DNA of 64,000 bases from Tetranychus cinnabarinus (taxonomy: Eukaryota; Arthropoda; Arachnida; Trombidiformes; Tetranychidae). The position numbers and the translations under genes are program-made. Of the stretch, positions 59,431 to 64,000 are shown piece by piece. The stretch covers positions 3,162,001 through 3,226,000 of the forward strand of contig WHVY01000005.1 in the NCBI GenBank assembly GCA_022266195.1, written 5' to 3'. Position 1 is the stretch's first letter. Every line of letters begins with the position of its first letter. The notes below the pieces were generated by a model. It did not search any database and was not told the DNA's origin. It was given only the letters and a program-made list of their open reading frames with translations.

Positions 59431-59587
59431 CAGCCACAGACATTAAGTTTCGTACACTTTGAAAAAAAGATACGCATATAGCTGATTATCTAATCTAAAA
59501 TGCTTTAAAATTAAGTCTGCATTGATTAGATAATCAGCTATATGCGTATCTTTTTTCAAAGTGTACGAAACTTAATGTCCGTGGCTG
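59431..59587. mobile_element. 157 bp palindromic MITE, Tc1/mariner type
   Basis: Arms of ~64 bp (59431-59495 and 59524-59587) are inverted copies, with one A-run indel and one substitution, around a 28 bp loop. The ends CAGCCAC.GACATTAAGT are flanked by TA on both sides (59429-59430, 59588-59589), the Tc1/mariner target duplication. No ORF. Confidence 0.85.
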
Positions 59588-59690
59588 TATTCATGATATC
59601 TAGGAATTATTATTAATATAGCAAACAATGTCGACAAAATAGTTTTTGCCAAAATGATCAGTTACAGAACTAATTCTTCACCTATAAATA

Positions 59691-60977
59691 TTAGGTAACC
59701 AAGTATGTAATTTGAGTAAAAAAGTAAACATCCTTTAACAATTAATTTTTTGCAATTAGCAATTGAATCTTGGTGAGAATCTTTTCTGACTAACTAATTC
59801 AGGCATGGGCTAACAATATGCAATCATTATTTTTGATCATTTCAGTCTGGTTAATTTGTTATCGTGCATCAAAATGTCAATAGACAAAAGAGTTATTCGA
59901 AGTTGTTTAATTTATGAGTACAAATTAGGGACTAAACCCGGTGAGACCTTTAAAAAAGTGACCCAAGCATTCGGCGAGGGTGTGTTGACCATTCAAACGG
60001 TCATTAATTGGAACAAAAGATTCGATTCCGGTGATTTCAGCCTGGAAGATAAGCCAAAGCCTGGCCGACGGGGTTCCGTGAGTGATAGTGACCTGAAAGC
60101 TCTAATTGAGTCCAATCCTCATGTTTCTTGTGCTCAGCTAGCCTCAGAGTTTGGACTAACTGCTGAGGCCATAAGACTTCGTCTACGTACACTAGGTAAG
60201 GTTCCAAGGCTTGACAAATGGGTCCCTCACGATTTAACGGAATGCCAAAAACAAACGCGAGTTTCAATCAGTATGTCGCTTCTTTTGAGAGAGGAAAATG
60301 ACCCCATCCTTAATCGACTCATGACCAGCGATGAGAAATGGGTAATGTTTGATAATGTCTCACGTTCTTATGCTTGGTTAGACCCAGGTCAGCCATCTTG
60401 TTCAGTCCTAAAGCCTTCCGTTCATCAAAAGAAGGTTATGCTTTGTGTTTGGTGGTGTCCAAAGGGGGTTGTCCATTATGAGGTATTAGATGAGGGTAAA
60501 ACAGTTAACTCTGACCTTTATGCACAACAATTGGACAGAGTTCAGGCAGAATTACGCAATAAATGGCCAGCGCTGGTCAACAGGTCAAAAGTTGTTTACA
60601 TACACGATAACGCGAGGCCACATACATCTAAAATGGTCAAGCAAAAACTGGCCACATTGAAATGGGAAGTTTTACCCCACCCTCCATATTCCCCTGACCT
60701 TGCACCTTCTGATTACCATCTCTTCTTATCAATGTCCGACGACTTCAAAGGTAAAAAGTTCAGCAATTCGAGCGAAGTCAAAAGAGCGATTTGTGACTTT
60801 TTTGACTCACGGGCGAGTGACTTTTGGTCCAAGGGCATCAATAATTTGAAAGAGAGATGGGGTAAGGTCATTGATTGTAATGGCGATTACTTTGATTAAA
60901 TAAAATCTTTGATTCAATAAATATAATTGATTGAATTTTTCATCAAATTTACTCTAATTACATACTTGGTTACCTAA
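59691..60977 (+). mobile_element. Complete mariner transposon, 1287 bp
   Basis: Inverted ends of ~30 bp start TTAGGTAACCAAGTATGTAA, with one mismatch between the two ends. TA duplications lie at 59689-59690 and 60978-60979. The length is the standard ~1.3 kb of mariner elements, and the transposase inside is open. Confidence 0.93.
59874..60899 (+). CDS. Mariner transposase, D,D34D, apparently intact
   Basis: 341 aa from the ATG at 59874. The N-terminal paired helix-turn-helix region binds the inverted ends. The mariner linker WVPHDLTE lies at ~116. The catalytic triad is D153 (TSDEKW), D245 (YIHDNARPHTS) and D280 (YSPDLAPSDYHLF), with 34 residues between the last two, defining the mariner D,D34D class. 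The enzyme cuts and pastes the element at TA sites in the nucleus. The length is normal (~345), there is no stop or frameshift, and both inverted ends are present, so the copy could be active. This is unusual because most genomic mariners are decayed. The open frame extends a few codons upstream of the ATG, but without another ATG. Confidence 0.93.
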   Translation: MSIDKRVIRSCLIYEYKLGTKPGETFKKVTQAFGEGVLTIQTVINWNKRFDSGDFSLEDKPKPGRRGSVSDSDLKALIESNPHVSCAQLASEFGLTAEAIRLRLRTLGKVPRLDKWVPHDLTECQKQTRVSISMSLLLREENDPILNRLMTSDEKWVMFDNVSRSYAWLDPGQPSCSVLKPSVHQKKVMLCVWWCPKGVVHYEVLDEGKTVNSDLYAQQLDRVQAELRNKWPALVNRSKVVYIHDNARPHTSKMVKQKLATLKWEVLPHPPYSPDLAPSDYHLFLSMSDDFKGKKFSNSSEVKRAICDFFDSRASDFWSKGINNLKERWGKVIDCNGDYFD

Positions 60978-61055
60978 TAAATGTGTATTTAACTATTCAA
61001 GTGATTTTTGAAATTCATCTATTCAAAAAGTGTAGTTTATTAATACTGTAAACTA

Positions 61056-61246
61056 AAGGGTGTTGCGGATAAAAAGGAGAATATATCTTTCCTAAAATTT
61101 TGATAAAGATGACGTTGACCATGATATCAATGAAGATAACAAAATTTAAGAAGAAACAAACGTAGACAAATCAATTTATCAATAAATCGTCATCTTTATC
61201 AAAATTTTAGGTAAGATTAATTCTCCTCTTTATCCGCAACACCCTT
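61056..61246. mobile_element. 191 bp MITE with long inverted ends and TA target sites
   Basis: The ends AAGGGTGTTGCGGATAAA and their complement are flanked by TA (61054-61055, 61247-61248). Arms of ~60 bp pair imperfectly around a ~70 bp core. No ORF. It does not share ends with the neighbouring mariner, so it is probably mobilised by another Tc1/mariner-family enzyme. Confidence 0.8.
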
Positions 61247-61454
61247 TATGTACCCGATCAAAGCAATTTTTCTGCTACACCTCCACCTATGAACATAGAT
61301 TGAAGAACTGAAGGATATTATAAAATTAGTAGTAACATGGGAAAAAAACCTTGTCGAGTAAATAAAATATGATTAAACAGATTAAATACGGTGAAAAACA
61401 AGTCTTTATTGCGTTCAAAAATTCAGTCAATCCACCACCATTTTCTAAAATGAA

Positions 61455-61840
61455 AAAGAATAGTGGAGGCAATAAATGGACAACGAAAACGACATAGAGA
61501 GATGAGGCTATTAGTGAATTTGTTCACTATTGTAGCAACACAGAATTGCCAGCGAACCATATGATTATTGCAGCTAATTTAATGTCAATTGCTCAACGTG
61601 AAGGTTAAGTTTCAAAGGCTAGTAGCCATTGGCTCATTAACATGTAACGTCGGACAAATTTAAACTCTTTCGAGGCTACAGTTAAAGCAAATTTTGTCAA
61701 TCAAGAACAAATTGACAGTCTGTTTCATAATAAATTACCGGAAATTTTTAAGAAAAACCCAGACAATTAGATTCGGAGTGCTGGTGAAAAAGTACTGAAG
61801 TTGCAGTGTATTGAGCAAAACCCTTGTTATGAACACTGAC
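61455..61840 (+). pseudogene. Decayed coding sequence, possibly a DNA-transposase N-terminus
   Basis: One frame reads almost continuously but is broken by several stops: ISEFVHYCSNTELPANHMII, then SKASSHWLINM, then RRTNLNSFEATVKANFVNQE followed by QIDSLFHNKLPEIFKK. The SxxW...RR arrangement resembles CENP-B/pogo-type DNA-binding regions, but the match is weak. No catalytic domain follows. Confidence 0.35.
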
Positions 61841-64000
61841 AAATGTGTGGAATCAAACAATTGAAGGAAATTGTCACAATCTTGTTACAATCATCCTAGA
61901 GAGGCTTCGTACCTTGAGAGCAATGATTGGACAAATTAGCCTTCGTCTTCAGAAGACTCGGATAGTGAAGAGAAAAGGAAAAAGATGATAAATCTGAGGA
62001 TGGTGTTGCAAGGACAGATGTAAGCAGCTAAGATCACACGTGGATCGAAGCCTGGGCTACTGGGGTTCACCCTTGTTCTTCCGTTCTGTTAATCCTAACA
62101 GTAAAGTTAGCGTCATTGGCTCTAGTAAGATTTTCTCTGACTGGTCTAAGTTTATTACGTTTGGAACAACTGGTTCGGCTCAGAATTTCCTATCTGGAAC
62201 TGCATTATATGAAGATTAGTTTGAGCATTCGGAATCCATCTGGAGAAAAGCTGTTCATGATCCACTGAAATTGAAATAATGCAAGAAAGTAAATGAGTCA
62301 AAGTCGAATGACTGGAAGACACGGTAGTCCACAATGAGGAAGGCACACGAAAAATGTTTATGATTTGCAAATTTTCGAACTTAACCCACAAATCAATTTT
62401 TGTGGTATCTAAATGTAAAAAGCTAAAGGTTAAAGTCGATCAAATCTGTTCAGATGTTGAAGACAATAAATGCAATATCGTACTAACGATTGCTTTTTAA
62501 CTCTGTAGAAAAACGAGTTCTGAAATGCAAAATGGTTGCTTTAGCTCCGAAACTTGCAAAATATTAGCATAATATGGAGATGTCAAAGGTCATGATTTTC
62601 AAGGACTGAATCGTTGTGTCGAAGGTGACAAAATATTTGTTAATGTAATAAGTCATATTCAAGTTTGACATTAGTATTACGTACATTAAGAACACACAGT
62701 ATTCCGCTGCATTTTTTATAACACTCATTATTATTAGTATTTGCAATTTTCCGATTCCTGGTTTTTATGATTTTGGCCATTTTGATGAATTCATTGTCTG
62801 GAGAGATTCTGATGCAAAATTTGCTAAAAATGAAAGAAATATATTGTATTCATATTATTTACGCTTTATGATAGTTAACCTATACCTTCATCAAAATAAA
62901 AATTACTTTAAATGATGTCAGCAAAATAAACGTTTTCTAAAAGTAAAGTAATTTTTGTTACAGAATTCTCTCTTTTTATGCATCAACAAGTATATTCAGC
63001 TTTTTTAGATCAATAGAAATAGATTCACTTGTTTTATTTAAAATGAGCTTGAAAGTTCAATCCACTCAGCTGTTTATCTAATTTCTAATCTCGCGTGTTT
63101 CAACTATGATACATACATTGTTGATTTGACATCTTTTCACTTACCTCTATCATCTTTTTGTAATTTCGATGTGTTATGTTAGAAACGAATGTAAACAAAT
63201 TAATTGGCAGCCCTGTTGAAGTTTTACGTCTATCTTGGATACATTCAAATAGCAATAACACAGTAGAAAAGCTGTACAATTTACCTTCTTCAAACATACA
63301 AAAAAGATTCAGAGTAAATAAAAATAAAAAAAACCAACAAAAACATTCTCTCATTGCTTATTGAAAAATTGGCATGAAATTATTCAGCTTACGATCACTT
63401 TATAATAAAGACTGTCAACAACTGTCGTTCACTTTTTTGAATTTTGAATTCTTATAATGCTGAGCTTCGGCATCATTTACTGGTAATCTTGACGGTGACC
63501 TTATTCGACTATTTTGATTAAACGGGAACTACTGTTAAACTTAAGATTTTCATGTCTTTCACATTGCAAGGTTGGAGTGACCATTAGTATAAGTCGATTT
63601 GCACAATGATTTAATTCACTCGATATTTGATGAAAAGCATCGTACTTCATGGAGCCTACAGCTGAATCTGAGACGCTCGTATGAGTCCAGTGACACATTG
63701 ATACTAGAAAATTTTGAAAGTTTTGCGAATGATTTAAAAGTTCTACACAAAACAAGATTATGTTGTAGACGTGGACATATAATACACTACTAAAATCAAT
63801 TTTTATATACCACAGCAAAATTCCAGATAATGAGATTAGCGTGAAATTGCTTATTCTCACAATTCTCAGCGCAGCGTATTGAAAATTAATTACGACCTAT
63901 TTACAAACTCTCATTATCTAATATTTTACTGTATGCACTGATAAATGACAGTAACAGACAAGTTACACAGAGAAATGGGGAGAGTGGTGATTCAATATAC
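61841..64000. other. Right end, no gene seen
   Basis: Only short frames without recognisable content. A 63-codon frame ending at 63793 is hydrophilic and unassigned. Confidence 0.5.

Overview
The window is AT-rich animal DNA with spliced genes, about 1 gene per 10 kb and many transposons. A chaoptin-like leucine-rich-repeat protein, a SET-binding-factor (MTMR5/13-type) pseudophosphatase, a SERF protein and small secreted peptide genes point to an arthropod. A mite is my best guess, but nothing here fixes the species.

Left part (1-9.6 kb): a repeat tail (1-1063), a three-exon SERF gene (+), a single-repeat filamin ORF (-), then a rearranged island of about 5 kb. The island holds a six-cysteine secreted protein gene, an inverted copy of its promoter, a decayed Ty1/copia RNase H fragment, and an almost identical inverted pair of a tiny secreted-peptide gene. 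One member of that pair has its promoter and reading frame; the other has lost both. A short direct repeat borders the island.

Middle (9.6-44.7 kb): a two-exon chaoptin-like gene (-) with a 6.5 kb intron; a 300 bp hAT-type MITE; a foldback-like structure (28.4-32.3 kb) of ~680 bp tandem repeats arranged head to head; and a nine-exon SBF gene (-, 1998 aa). The rest is unannotatable low-complexity intergenic DNA.

Right part (44.7-64 kb): a very young 11.4 kb LTR retrotransposon of the gypsy/errantivirus type, with 686 bp LTRs that read as identical and a 4 bp target duplication (CAGG). Its gag, pol and env-like parts form one uninterrupted 2145-codon frame. Downstream lies a separate 403-codon ORF with two CCHC zinc knuckles and a complete DEDDh 3'-5' exonuclease motif set (ISG20/REXO type). 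Between them is an array of small RNA hairpins that share a GGTGATT-like loop and have compensating stem changes. The same hairpins recur in the 5' leader next to a candidate splice donor, while the 3' array ends just before a strong acceptor at the exonuclease ATG. This exonuclease-carrying, hairpin-marked element is the best candidate for an undescribed system here.

Further right are two Tc1/mariner-type MITEs and a structurally intact 1287 bp mariner with an open 341-codon D,D34D transposase.
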